64,000 nt of DNA, from the NCBI GenBank assembly GCA_004194705.1, contig SADC01000916.1:219125-283124 (forward strand). The letters run 5' to 3'. The translations under genes and the position numbers were made by a program. The notes under the pieces were generated by a model. That model saw only the letters and a program-made list of their open reading frames with translations, had not been told where the DNA came from and searched no databases. This document shows, piece by piece, positions 35,936 through 47,088 of the stretch. How positions within the stretch are numbered: the stretch's first letter is position 1; each line of letters starts with the position of its first letter. This DNA is from Ditylenchus dipsaci (taxonomy: Eukaryota; Nematoda; Chromadorea; Rhabditida; Anguinidae).

Positions 35936-36992
35936 TTTTATGTGCTGCAAACATTTTTTGCTTCACATGCATCCTTCGTAATACAATTTGTATAATAATT
36001 GGTATTCTTGATAACAATTTTACGAAAAGTGCATGTGGAGCAGAAAAAATATTTGCTGCAAATAAAAGTCTTTTTTGGAGCAAAAAATATATTCTTTTTG
36101 CAGCATGGAAAAGCTTGCCCACTAAAAATTATGTTGTTCAAGCACAATTGTAAGTGCTAGCCACAAGCGCACAAGTCAAATTTAGTAACTGATCGATAAC
36201 TTATAAATCATCCGAAAAGCGGACAAAAATAAAAATAAGTTGAAAAAAAATTAGAAACGCTTGAACTGTGGTTTGAACTTGTTGATTTGAACTTTTTATT
36301 GACCCTCCTTTATTAAAAGCTGGCTCAAGTTAGTACCACCTTCTCACCAAATTAATTATTTCCGCACTAAATCGTAAAAAACGAGTATTTCTCGGCGTTC
36401 TTTGAATTTTAAAATCTGTCTTTTGATCATCATGTAGCCCTGAATCTCTAGTTTCTGATGAGCTATAAACTGACCTCCTGTTTTCAGAAAAACTTGAGAA
36501 ATACCCGTTTTTTTAACAACTCCTGCTTTTTGTGAAAGGGAATTTCTCGAGTTTTCTGAATAACAAGGAGTCAGTTGATAGCTCATCAAAAACTAGAGAT
36601 TCAGGGCTGCATGATGATCGGAAGAAAGAAATTTATAATTTAAAAAATACCGAGAAATACTCGTTTTCACGATTTGATGGGAGAAATAATTAATTTGGTG
36701 GGTGAAATACTTAACTAACTACTTATAGCCATGAAATGCTGTTGGTATTGAGATGCCTTCAGAATCTTTTAAAAAAATGTGCGCGGTACAGTTACCACAC
36801 GGCAGAACCTGAAAAATTAGACACAGAAAATTCAAATTTTGTATATAGAGTACAGTAAAACTTGTATAAAATGAGCCCGAGCAGTCGCGTTTATCCGTCT
36901 TTTTTCCGGACCAAATTCGTTATGAGTTAAAGAAAGATAAATGCTGCTAGTCTTACGCGGTACTTGTCAATAGTGTGCGGCGCCGTAAGTGA
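35931..36992. repeat. Long dispersed repeat, copy A (empty Helitron site)
   Basis: Matches 59100-59141 joined to 60430-61365. At about 35988 the text tacaa/tttgtata is continuous, where copy B carries the Helitron. A 36350-36700 palindrome (aaatactcgtttt arms) is complete here and shortened by about 78 bp in copy B. Similarity ends at gtgtgcggcgcc. Confidence 0.85.
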
Positions 36993-37979
36993 TTGTGCGC
37001 ATCTCTATTAGAGATTCTCTAACGCAAACTCAAAGCCTTTCCAATAGGCTTTTTGAACCCAGTGAATTTCTTCCTCATCATTACCCCTAACTATAAAGCT
37101 GAAGCCACAGGATTTTTACACGCACCGGTAACATTCGTCCTTTTTACAAGACCCGGACATGATTGATCGCAGTACATTATTGGTCGGTTTGCCAACGCCT
37201 GACGCTATTGTTCTTTATACTACTTGTACACTAATGTCCGTGACCAAGTCTCACCTGGGGTTTTTTTATTTAATACCTAAATAATTTTATTTAATACCTA
37301 GTCTATGCATTAGCTGTTTCATCGATTTATAAAAGTCGAATTTTCTTGAATTAGAGCCCAAATTTTCTCCTAGAAAACTCATAGGGTAGAGACCTAACTA
37401 GCGCACGTAAAAGAATTTTTTTTTGATCTTTGATTAAAAATTATCGATTTTTAAAAGGAAAAGTTTTAAAAGCACTTCTGGTACCAAAATCTCTTTTTGA
37501 ATCCGAATCCGTTGAGATCAGATCAAAATAATTCTTGTGCGCAGAAACAGTGCTATTTGGATTATATCAGATAGAAATTTCGCACCACTTAGCTACTTTG
37601 AACTTAGCTACTTTAAAGAATATATCAGCGCATAAGCATCATTTTGATATGATTTTAACGGATTCGAGTTCACGAAGTGATTTTGATAATAAGGGTGACT
37701 TTTAAAACTTTCTCTTAAAAATCGATTAATTTACCATCACAAATCGAAAAAAAAAATTCATGCACGGGCTCGAGTTGGCTATTTCCGGCTTATAGAAGCG
37801 CTTATATCGCTCAAATGAAACTTAAAGACTCTTTTTTATTTGGTCATTGCTTTTTTTAGAATTCATATGCCTATCCAGCGCTATGTTAAGTGAGACTTGC
37901 GCTATTCGCGTCATTTTTTGCAAGCTACATGTATGTTATCTACTTTCAATCGCGAGCGAATCTTCCTAAAATCCAGTAG
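36993..37979. other. No gene seen
   Basis: A small inverted repeat lies around 37430-37760 (gatttttaaaaggaaaagtt / aactttctcttaaaaatcg). No coding frame is convincing. Confidence 0.4.
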
Positions 37980-37997
37980 TTATTTTTTTTCGTACAT

Positions 37998-38883
37998 GTG
38001 TCGTGTTTTTGTATTTTGGGTGCTCTTATTCAAGAATACTCTTTAGGTCGGATCGTTGAGCGTCAAGCATTTTTATATGGTTCTATTTCTTATGATTCCC
38101 TCGCTGGACTAAAATCGTATAAGTTGAGGCGTGTCGAAGAAACTGCTTGCTTGATGGGTGCCAATATTATTGCGCGTTTCTTTTTGCTTTGCGAAGATCT
38201 TTGTGGTTGTCGTGTCGAGGCTGCTCACTCCAAATCCATCAGATGTAGAATTCTGCCTGTACTTCCTGACTTTCTGGATCACAGTAGCCGACCTTGGTTA
38301 CGACATTATGGCATTACTTACGTTTTGATTTTCACAGCTTATTTGTCTTTTCCAGGACATCAAACAAGAAGAGTCTATGTCCAAGGCGCAGAAAATACGA
38401 GTTGGTTATTTTCAGACTTTAAAGATGTTAAATTATGTAGATCGGTCCATTTTGTTTTTCTGATGCAGTATTTTTGCAAAGACTGGTTTATCTTAGAGGA
38501 TCAAACATCACAATCCCCATTAGACTATAGCTGTCACTCAATAAGGTTATGTGCAAATCTTCTCCATTTAAGCCAAAAATTTCGATATGGTTTGCCAACT
38601 TTTTCATCTTTATCTTTCAAGTGTGCATAATTTCAGAAAAATACTGAACTCAATGGAGCACGTTGTGAACTTTTTAAAAGTGATTACTGCAGACCTGATA
38701 AATTATTTCTTCAACCGCCCTACTTTCATTGGCCCTATGTTCCTTCCGCCAGAAAAAGAAAAGAAGTTCTTTTATTTCTTGAGGCAGATGACTGCAATAA
38801 TCTACTTTTTACGACTAAACTTCACGCTGAGGTCCTCGTACCACAAATGGACAAATTTCTAAATGCAAGTTTTGTTAAACAAT
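37998..38883 (+). CDS. Unknown protein, one long frame with a single internal stop
   Basis: Not recognised. One frame is open from 37980 to 38627 (over 210 codons, unusually long for this AT-rich window), meets TAA at 38628-38630, and stays open in the same frame to TAA at 38881-38883. Segments such as RPWLRHYGITYVLIFTAYLS, PGHQTRRVYVQGAENTSWLF and, after the stop, CRPDKLFLQPPYFHWPYVPS and KRKEVLLFLEADDC look like ordered protein. No AUG lies near the 5' end of the frame, so the start is probably in an upstream exon. Two shorter frames are also open in places (LLRVSFCFAKIFVVVVSRLL at about 38165; DIKQEESMSKAQKIRVGYF at 38356), so splicing cannot be excluded. Whether the stop is real, an error, or marks a pseudogene is open. 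Confidence 0.4.
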
Positions 38884-39404
38884 AAGCTGATGTGAAAACA
38901 TGGTCTTAAAGATCTAGCTACATTCAAAGATTTTATATAACGAGAAAAAAAATTTAAGCCTTGTAAGTTTTATTGCAGGTAAAACACACGGACCTGCCGA
39001 AAAATTCAGTATTCGGATAGCTGGGCCTCTTTATTTTAAAATTTTTAGTAAAGTTTGATAAAGACACCAAAAAATTTTATGCTCTACATTGAATCGGAAA
39101 ACTTTTTTGCGTTACCCCAGATTTTGGAAAAATCTGCATTTAAAGTGGCATGCCCGTTCATTTTAAAAAGTAAAGGCGGGGACCCGCAATTTTCTGAATC
39201 GTCCCTTGTTCACTTGTTTTGCATAAAATCTAATACTAATGACCTTATGCTACTTTTAGACTAGCCAGAAAACTTTAAAAAATCTATACGAGAACGCATG
39301 TAAAAACCTTCGAGAAAGAAAATAACTGCTGGTACCCCCCCTCCCCTTCCCCCACTTTTTCTCCATGTCACGCACGGGCATGTCCTTTAAAAAGAAAAGT
39401 TTTA
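38884..39404. other. No gene seen
   Basis: Frames are short and lack motifs. Confidence 0.35.
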
Positions 39405-39617
39405 TTGAGATATCTTTATAATTCCTTTAAGGCACTCGAAGCCAAAGTCAATGTTTTGGAAACAGATGCAAGAGACATGAGACGCGATGCAGAAAACATG
39501 AGACGCGATGCAGAAAACATGAGACGCGATCGAGAAAACATGAGACGCGATGCAGAAAACATGAGACGCGATGCAAGAGACATGAGACGCAGGATCGCTT
39601 TTCTAGAGACGCAATGA
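39405..39617 (+). CDS. Coiled-coil exon built from 21-bp repeats
   Basis: The frame reads LEAKVNVLETDARDMRRDAE and then five or six heptads of the MRRDAEN type, ending RRIAFLETQ before TGA. Each 21-bp DNA unit equals one heptad, so the array expands a coiled coil without breaking it. Terminal LETQ and LETD segments outside the array keep the heptad register, which argues for selection on protein. The first codon at 39405 is not an ATG, so this is probably a 3' exon. Function is unknown; an independent coiled coil with short repeats is found in the BTB gene at 18.3-18.6 kb. Confidence 0.45.
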   Translation: MRYLYNSFKALEAKVNVLETDARDMRRDAENMRRDAENMRRDRENMRRDAENMRRDARDMRRRIAFLETQ

Positions 39618-39924
39618 TCCATTCAACAAAATTAAAATGTAAGAGCTTTTTTATTCTCTCGAGATTTCTATTAGCTGGTCTTGTTTACAAGTGATGTGTT
39701 GACGTGTAACCAGTATATTACAGCTGATCACTTTTCGATATTTTTTTGCTGCATTAGAGAAGCTCGCTTAGTCAAAAAACACTAAATTAATATTACCTAA
39801 TCTGATTATGATGTTACCAGGTTTCTGTTCATAATGCACGATCGGTTATTGATAAGAACTTAAAGAAAACTCTAACCCGAGTTCACCGAAAACTACGAAA
39901 ACCGTTGTGCGCAAAACACAGATA

Positions 39925-40015
39925 AAATTATCTGACCGATAAATTTATCTGTCAGATAAAAATCAAACTTTTTTGTCTCACAGATAAAATTTATCTGTCA
40001 GATAAATTTTTAAAA
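39925..40015. repeat. TTATCTGTCAGATAA palindromic repeats
   Basis: Three to four copies of gataaatttatctgtcagat-like text lie just outside the next element. Confidence 0.7.
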
Positions 40016-40052
40016 ACCGAAAACCGAAAATTTGACGAGTGACCTGTACGGA

Positions 40053-41020
40053 CACGGACATAATTTCGTCGCGCCAAATTTCGTCGCGCCCGAAATTTCG
40101 TCGCGCCCAAAATTTCGTCGCGCCAAAATTTCGTCGTGGACAAAATTTCGTCGCGCCCCAAAATTTCGTCGCGCCGAATTTGTCGTGGACAAAATTTCGT
40201 CGCGCCAAAATTTCGTCTCATACATTTTTTCGTTCTTAAAAATTATTTTGCAGTCTCAGTTATTATTCTCGTATACATCGACCTTATTCGGGACACGCCC
40301 ATTTCCCCTCAAAGGACGTTTCCTCTCAAGGACGTTTCCCCTCAAAGGACGTTTCCCCTCAAAGTTCCCCTCAATTTTTTTTGCAATTTTCTTCGAGTTA
40401 CCCATATCTGGAGTCGCGCAAGTGACGCGTCAATTTTTTCGCTCTTCTTTTTTTGCGCTCTGCTTTTGCACTCTCGTTTTTATTAATATTTTTTTCAGGT
40501 GCGCTAGCAATCGACAGCATGAGCATACCCCCAAAGGGTCAGCCCTTATCCAGACCATGTACCCACAAAGGGGCTTCCTATTGAATTAGGTTGCCTGCCG
40601 AAGGCAGGCAGGTAGAAAGAGAAGAATCTGAGGGAGCTTCGAGGAAAACGTTCTTTGAGGGGAAACGGGAAAACTCCCTGTGTTTCGAACGTGTTAATCA
40701 ATCAAAACCCGGTTTTACTCTTCACAAAATAAAAAATTGAGCACCGAAGAAGCAATAGAAGGTAGAACTCTACGAAGGGGTTGATGAATACGAGAATACT
40801 AACTGAGACTGCAAAATAATTTTTAAGAACGAAAAAATGTATGGGACGAAATTTTGGGCGCGACGAAATTTTGTCCACGACGAAATTTTGGGCGCGACGA
40901 AATTTTGGGCGCGACGAAATTTTGGGCGCGACGAAATTTTTGTCCACGACGAAATTTTGGCGCGACGAAATTTTGGGCGCGACGAAATTTTGGGCGCGAC
41001 GAAATTTTGGCGCGACGAAA
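40053..41020. mobile_element. Foldback unit with TTTCGTCGCGCC minisatellite arms
   Basis: The left arm 40053-40282 and right arm 40787-41020 are inverted. Each starts GACATAATTTCGTCGCGCC, has about nine tandem units interspersed with GTGGACAAAATTTCG variants, then a unique stretch (cgttcttaaaaattattttg). The core (40283-40786) holds ccctcaaaggacgtttcc repeats with an inverted partner near 40644 and no gene. No clear TSD was found. Open frames across the arms are repeat artefacts. Confidence 0.75.
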
Positions 41021-41404
41021 TTATGTCACGTACGAGGGTAGGCGAGGTAGAGTAGGTGGGTTAGTAGGTAGGGTGAATGTTTTACCCGAACAACGGAGAT
41101 AGTATCCGAAACACTAATGTTCCCAAACGACATAGGCCTCGATAGGCGCCTGCAGACCCTAGTATCTCATACTTCTCTAAAAACCATAAAGAAATAAAAA
41201 CGCACACTCCATTTTATTCACTTGACTCGATAATAGACAAGATAACAACGCATAATAAATTATTCAACTTCTCCCAGTTAAAGAAAAGAAAAATTGATCT
41301 ACAAGGACAGCATAGTAATGAATCAAGGAATAAAACTATCGACGAAACACAAGTGTCGATGAATAGCAATCGGCGAAATATAAGTGTCGATAAACGAACA
41401 ATCG

Positions 41405-41600
41405 ACAAAATACAAGTGCGATGAGTTTTGCAAGCGATAAGTTGCTTTTGGCGATGAGTTTTGCCATCGATGAGTTTTGCCGGCGATGAGTTTTGCAAGC
41501 GATGAGTTTCTTTTGGCGATGAGTTTTGTTGGCGATAAGTTTGCAGCGATGAGTTTTGCATCGATAAATTTTTATTGTCGATGACTGTTGCATCGATGGA
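41405..41600. repeat. Minisatellite, unit gcgatgagttttgc
   Basis: About ten copies of 14-18 bp in tandem. Related tcgataaacgaacaatcgac text precedes it. Confidence 0.85.
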
Positions 41601-41999
41601 TTGACCTGTACCCAGTTTAATACAGTTGCGGACAATTGATTGGCGTCAGCACATATATTTTTCTATCTTGTTGATTTTGAACGTAAATATAAATGTTTTT
41701 CGAAAAACCAAATACACGGTTTTGTATAGCTCTTCAAGGGCTACAAAACTGTCATTACACTTTTCTAAAAAAAAAATTTTCTTGGTTGTTTTGGGCAACT
41801 TTTAAGAGCGTTGCATTTTTTTGCCGACAATTGATCTGCGTCAGAAAGTTTTGTCAGAAAGTTGCATTTTTCTTCAAGAGTCTCGCTCGGATTATGTCTA
41901 AGGGAAGTGAGTGCGCGCATCTCTAACCAACCTGTTCGCTGCTGGCGCGATTTCTAAAAGCAATTAACAAATGTAATAGTTAATGTATAGAACCTCAGT

Positions 42000-42072
42000 G
42001 TATTGAATAGGTGTATCGAATCGTGGATGTATCGAATCAGTGTATCGAATCGCCGGTGTATCGAATCGGTGG
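42000..42072. repeat. Minisatellite, unit gtgtatcgaatcg
   Basis: Five copies with small variations. Confidence 0.85.
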
Positions 42073-42117
42073 TATATCACGAACTGTGGCGTTGCCGCAT
42101 AGCTTTTTCTTGTTTCT

Positions 42118-42841
42118 AAAGGCGCATACACAATGAGGAGGCTGTTTGCAGATGCTTAAACGGACTACTCACTAAGAATCCGCGAAACAGAATCCTCACT
42201 TTTTACTGTTTTCCCAAATTGTTCAGTTGGTGTGGTTTTTTTTATTTTCCAGTTGCTTTTTCAGCTTCTCACATCATATAGTTGAGGTTCAGGGCTATCA
42301 AACGAGCTATTGACTGATAAATATTGCTTCAAAAACTCAGATAAAATTTTAAGACTCTGCCCAAGAATCCTAATTCGAATTCGAGTGCGGATGCTTGGGC
42401 GGAGTCTTTCTTTTTAAACTTAATTTTTTCAACAACATCTAACGTATCGATAGCTCATCTTGTAGCCCTGAATCTTAGCTACAAGATGGCGATAACAGAA
42501 TGATTTTTGAAACAATAAAAAAAAATTATGCCATTTCCATGTGACAAATCGGATTTAGCATCCGCAAACGGTAAAATTGCGACTCGCTACAAATTGTGGC
42601 TCGCTACAGTTTTGAATTTTTTTAATTTTATTTTTTTGACTGTTTTTTGCATGTTATTTTAACTTTTTTTAACTTAGGCCTTAGGCTTAGGCAAGAGTAA
42701 GCCAGCGCACGTTAGGCAGGACTCAACGTGTGCCCAGACTGAGCACTGAAAAGCGCCAATTTGAAAAAACTGTAGCGAGTCACAATTTGTAGCGAGTCGA
42801 ATGTCAGTCCCGCAAACAGCCTCCTCATTGTGAATGCGCCT
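42118..42841. repeat. CCTCCTCATTGTG MITE with a nested foldback
   Basis: aaggcgcatacacaatgagg on the left pairs with cctcctcattgtgaatgcgc on the right. The GCGACTCGCTACAAAT foldback lies inside at 42577-42805. Confidence 0.75.
42577..42805. repeat. GCGACTCGCTACAAAT foldback, copy 2
   Basis: Same ends and interior as 15809-16022. Confidence 0.65.
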
Positions 42842-43284
42842 TAATACTATATAGGAGATTGGCGAAAACATACCATTGGCAAAATGATCTCATTGGCAAA
42901 AGTTTCGGAGCAGTTCTAGCATACACCCTTCACTAAAGTCTGGTATACACCCTTCAGTCAAATTAGCTTGGGGGACCAAGGCAATTTTTTTAAATTTTTT
43001 AATTTAATGTACAGGGTGTCCAAAAAAAATCCCTACACTTCAAGGGCACCGTACGACCATTTTTTTATTTTCACTTTTTCTTGAACGATATGTCATTTTG
43101 TAGCCCTGGAAATTCTCTATCAAAGGGTATAAAACATTGACCCTACTTGGATATACCCCCCCCCCCCCAAATCAACTTTTTTTAAAAGTGTTTCCAAACA
43201 CCTTATATCGACCTAAAATGCATCAGAAGTTCAAAAAAGACATTATTTTTAACTTCTGGTCAATAAAAAAGGGCAAACTTTTTT

Positions 43285-43425
43285 TTGTCACAGATTCACT
43301 TCTTTTTGTCACAGATTCACTTTTTTCTGTCACAGATTTGATTTGTCACAGATTCACTTTTTTCTGTCACAGATTCACTTTTTTTTGTCACAGATTCACT
43401 TTTTTTTGTCACAGATTTCTCATTT
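43285..43425. repeat. Tandem repeat, unit about 20 bp (tttttgtcacagattcac)
   Basis: Seven copies in a row. The reading frame through it is repetitive and not called. Confidence 0.9.
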
Positions 43426-43549
43426 CTGTCCAGATTTAGCTCAAACCACAGGGGGGACCAAAACTTACAAAATTGGTCAAAAAATTTTCTCTCATAACAG
43501 CCTGAAAGTTTTTCTATAACGTTTCTATCATGTTTTAAGCATTTTCGCC

Positions 43550-43663
43550 AAAATTATTTTTTCCGCAAAATTTTTGCCTTGGGGGACCAAGGTAGTCCAA
43601 AGTTTTTAGGAGCCTGAAATGGGACCTTGGTCCCCAAGGCAAAATTTTTGCGGAAAAAATAAT
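43550..43663. repeat. Small palindrome with CCTTGGGGGACCAAGG-type arms
   Basis: ttttttccgcaaaatttttg is mirrored around ccaaagtttttaggagcc. Confidence 0.8.
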
Positions 43664-44585
43664 TGCAAATAATAAGTACAAATAATAATAATAATTTTTA
43701 TTCGACCAAAATTTGCGCCAAGAATATGAGAAACGGCCCATTTTTGAAAACTTGTTTTTTTGGGTTTTAGTTCTATCGTTATTTTTCATTTTTCATACGG
43801 TTTCTGGTGATTTATCTATTGCTTTTAACGCCATCGGAAAGCCAGAATTAGAGCTTCCCAACGGTATATCACACCGACAAAGTAATTCGGAAATGTTGTA
43901 CTACCAACAAAAGAATGATTTTCGTCACTTTTGTAATCGTAGTTTTTTGAATAAGAAAGCGAAATTCTTTGCGATTGCAGAAATTCATAAGTCTCTACTA
44001 TAACTCGAAGGAAAGAGCAATTCAAATGGAACATTCTTGTGCAAAAAAAGTAAAGTAAACCATGGCAGAAAACAGGCTTTCTTAGGGCTGTAACCGTTTT
44101 GGAAATTTTTTTTTGGAAATAGTCGATTTTGGTAGCAGTAGATTTTTGGGAGCAGTCGGTTTTTTGGGAGTAGAATTTTGAAAAGTCTTCTTTTTGGGAC
44201 AAATGAGTTCCGATAATAACTATTTTTGGAATTTTTTTTTTCTAAATTTACTTATTTTGGAAAAATTTTCTTCGGAATTGAATGTAGGCAGAATAAATTG
44301 AGGATTTTTTTCACTTTCGAAGAAATGCTTTAAAAATTTTCTATTTGCGGAAACTTCCTGATTTGCACACTTTATTTAGGGTGATCTTATTTATCGCAAC
44401 TATTTGCTTGTTTGTCTAATTTTTTTCTCAAAACCTATCGGATTATATTACATTTTTGGAGGCCACCAATTTTTTGACTTTTTATCTTTTTCAATGCAGA
44501 ATGTGCTTGTGTTGACCACGAAACGGCTAATTCTTGACAGGTACTCAAACTTATTTTAATAAATTTCCGTCGAAAACAGAGCGGT

Positions 44586-44591
44586 TTTATT
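44586..44591 (-). promoter_or_regulatory. Polyadenylation signal AATAAA of the 90-residue gene
   Basis: AATAAA on the minus strand lies about 90 bp past the stop at 44679. Confidence 0.65.
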
Positions 44592-44678
44592 TCAATAACA
44601 ACAACTAAGCCAGGAAGGATCAACACATTTAAACATAGAACAGACAAAGATTTTTTCCGAGGCTAATTTCTGACCTAT

Positions 44679-45013
44679 TTATATCGCCGCTTGGTATAGG
44701 AGGAGGAACCCAAACTTGTCTTTCGCCCACGGCTGAATTTCTTTGGCCACGAATCGGTCAAATCCCCAAGACACGTGGAAGCTCAATTCGATTGGCTAAA
44801 AATTACGATAAAATTAATAAATGGTTGTAATAAACGATAATTACTTCGGCCCTTTACTGGCTGGTTCCATCGATCGGAAAAAGCAGCATGAGAAACCTTT
44901 GAAAGGCTGATTTGGATTCGATTTTTGTCATAACTTCTGACGGCCTCTTGCAGAACTGAAACGTCTTCACCTTCAATTCTTCTTCGTCTAGCGGAATTCG
45001 TTAAAGAAAACAT
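44679..45013 (-). CDS. Second MULE-borne gene, 90-residue unknown protein
   Basis: Not recognised. Two exons, 44858-45013 and 44679-44795, are joined by a 62-bp intron with phase 0 and no frameshift. Exon 1 reads MFSLTNSARRRRIEGEDVSV, then SLSKVSHAAFSDRWNQP; exon 2 reads PIELSFHVSWGFDRFVAKEI, then QPWAKDKFGFLLLYQAAI. The first part is basic and the second has alternating aromatic residues. It lies inside the 5.2-kb MULE, on the same strand as the transposase and downstream of it, which recalls the second gene of maize MuDR; this is an analogy of layout only, without sequence support. An AATAAA follows. An upstream non-initial exon is possible. Confidence 0.55.
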
Positions 45014-45100
45014 TTCCAGGTATTTGGCTTTCGAATGATGAACTAAAGCATGGCTGAAATTTTTATGATAAAATAAGATAACCTACGCAATCATCTCTTA

Positions 45101-47044
45101 ACACGTAAAAGTTGGCTGTAAATGCGGTTTATTTAGATGCAGAATTTCACGTAGATCATTTTTAAAAATATTTGTACGGGTGTTGGGACGGGTCAAGTGA
45201 CCTAAAACCGTTTAAAATCTACGACCATTTCAAGGAAAATGGGAAATTTACGAGAGGTAGAAATAATTTATCACTAGACTACAGCTATGACTGTTATATG
45301 TCAAAATGATCGCTAGGATCTGCCTTTTCGAATGAGTATATGTGAGCTTTAATCTGTTTGCAAAAAGTTGGACAACCAGCGTCCAACGCCCAAAACCACC
45401 GTTTCCTCATTAGTCAAATTTCGCTTAAGGCCGCTCAGGAGCACGTTATAGCTGTGTATAACTGCTAAATGTTTGGTCAATACTTGTAGCGAAATTCAAA
45501 AGCTACAAGATAGGCGAAAAATCTGCGCAGAAATTAAAGAAAAGTCACTCAGAAATTTTAGAAAAAGAGTTAAAACCTGCTGTTTTCTGGCACTGGGACT
45601 TGAAGGATACCTGGCTTGGCATATTCCTGGCCGAATTTCTATAAAAAATTTAGAGTGCAATATAGCAAAATGATCAGCACGAAAAATGCAACAGAACTAG
45701 TGCAAAGACTCACAGGACAACAAGCAAAATGTAACAAAATTCAAGCCAAAACAATTTGACTCCAAAACCCTACAAAAAACCAGGGTCTTTTTGACGAAAT
45801 TCAGGTGGGCTGTCACTTGATTTCGTAATTTCTCAAAATTTTATAGGCAATTTTTAAAAAATAAAAATAGCACGTGATAGAGCGAAAAAAACTGCATAAG
45901 ATACGATGTTTAGATCACAGGGAAGACAGCGTTTTCTCTTTTTTGAAAGGATTGAAGAACCATGCTGGCAACCTTTTTAGGAATAGACGATTCTGGTTTA
46001 ATTTTGCTTGTGTTCAAATCGACACAATTATTTCTCAAAAGAAAACTCATATGAACTGGGTAGGATAGTGCATTTTCGAAAAAAATATTAAATTTGCCAC
46101 GTCTTGGTAATATAAAATTGGTAATATAATAATATAACCAGAATCGTCTATTCCTAAAAAGGTTGCCAGCATGGTTTTTTCAATCCTTTCAAAAAAGAGA
46201 AAACGCTGTCTTCCCTGTGATCTAAACATCGTATCTTATGCAGTTTTTTTCGCTCTATCACGTGCTATTTTTATTTTTTAAAAATTGCCTATAAAATTTT
46301 GAGAAAATTACGAAATCAAGTGACAGCCACCTGAATTTTCGTCAAAAAGACCCTGGTTTTTTGTAGGGTTTTGGAGTCAAATTGTTTTGGCTTGAATTTT
46401 GTTACATTTTGCTTGTTGTCCTGTGAGTCTTTGCACTAGTTCTGTTGCATTTTCGTGCTGATCATTTTGCTATATTGCACTCTAATTTTTTATAGAAATT
46501 CGGCCAGGAATATGCCAAGCAGGTATCCTTCAAGTCCCAGTGCCAGAAAAACAGCAGGTTTTTAACTCTTTTTCTAAAATTTCTGAGTGACTTTTTCTTT
46601 AATTTCTGTGCAGATTTTTCGCCTATCTTGTAGCTTTTGAATTTCGCTACAAGTATTGACCAAACATTTAGCAGTTATACACAAGCTATAACGTGCTCCT
46701 GAGCGGCCTTAAGCGGAAATTTGACTAGTGAGAAAACGGTGGTTTTGGGCGTTGAACGCTGGTTGTCCAACTTTTTGCAAACAGATTAAAGCTCACATAT
46801 ACTCATTCGAAAAGGCAGATCCTAGCGATCATTTTGACATATAACAGTCATAGCTGTAGTCTAGTGATAAATTATTTCTACCTCTCGGAAATTTTCCATT
46901 TTCTTGAAATGGTCGTAGATTTTAAACCGGTTTTTAGGTCACTTGACCCGTCCCAACACCCCGTACAAATATTTTTAAAAAATGATCTACGTGAAATTCT
47001 GCATCTAAATAAACCGCATTTACAGCCAGCCTTTTACGTGTTAG
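45101..47044. repeat. 1.94-kb palindrome, about 900-bp arms
   Basis: The left arm 45101-45996 and right arm 46136-47044 are near-identical inverted copies; the spacer is about 140 bp. It starts taacacgtaaaagttggctg and ends with the inverse. Neither strand shows a protein family. It lies between the two MULE genes and may be a nested element or a duplicated internal region. Confidence 0.9.
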
Positions 47045-47088
47045 ACACAGTGGGTTGACCAGTATTTATGAGCTTTTCTCTGCGAAGT

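Noticed and set aside
38155..38330. Membrane exon in an alternative frame (LLRVSFCFAKIFVVVV)
   Set aside because: The frame is hydrophobic and attractive but bounded by stops. The overlapping frame is open for over 640 bases. Kept only as a note in the gene entry.
40032..40589. 185-codon open frame
   Set aside because: It crosses the TTTCGTCGCGCC array and the ctcaaaggacgttt repeats. No domain is visible and the inverted arm gives similar frames.
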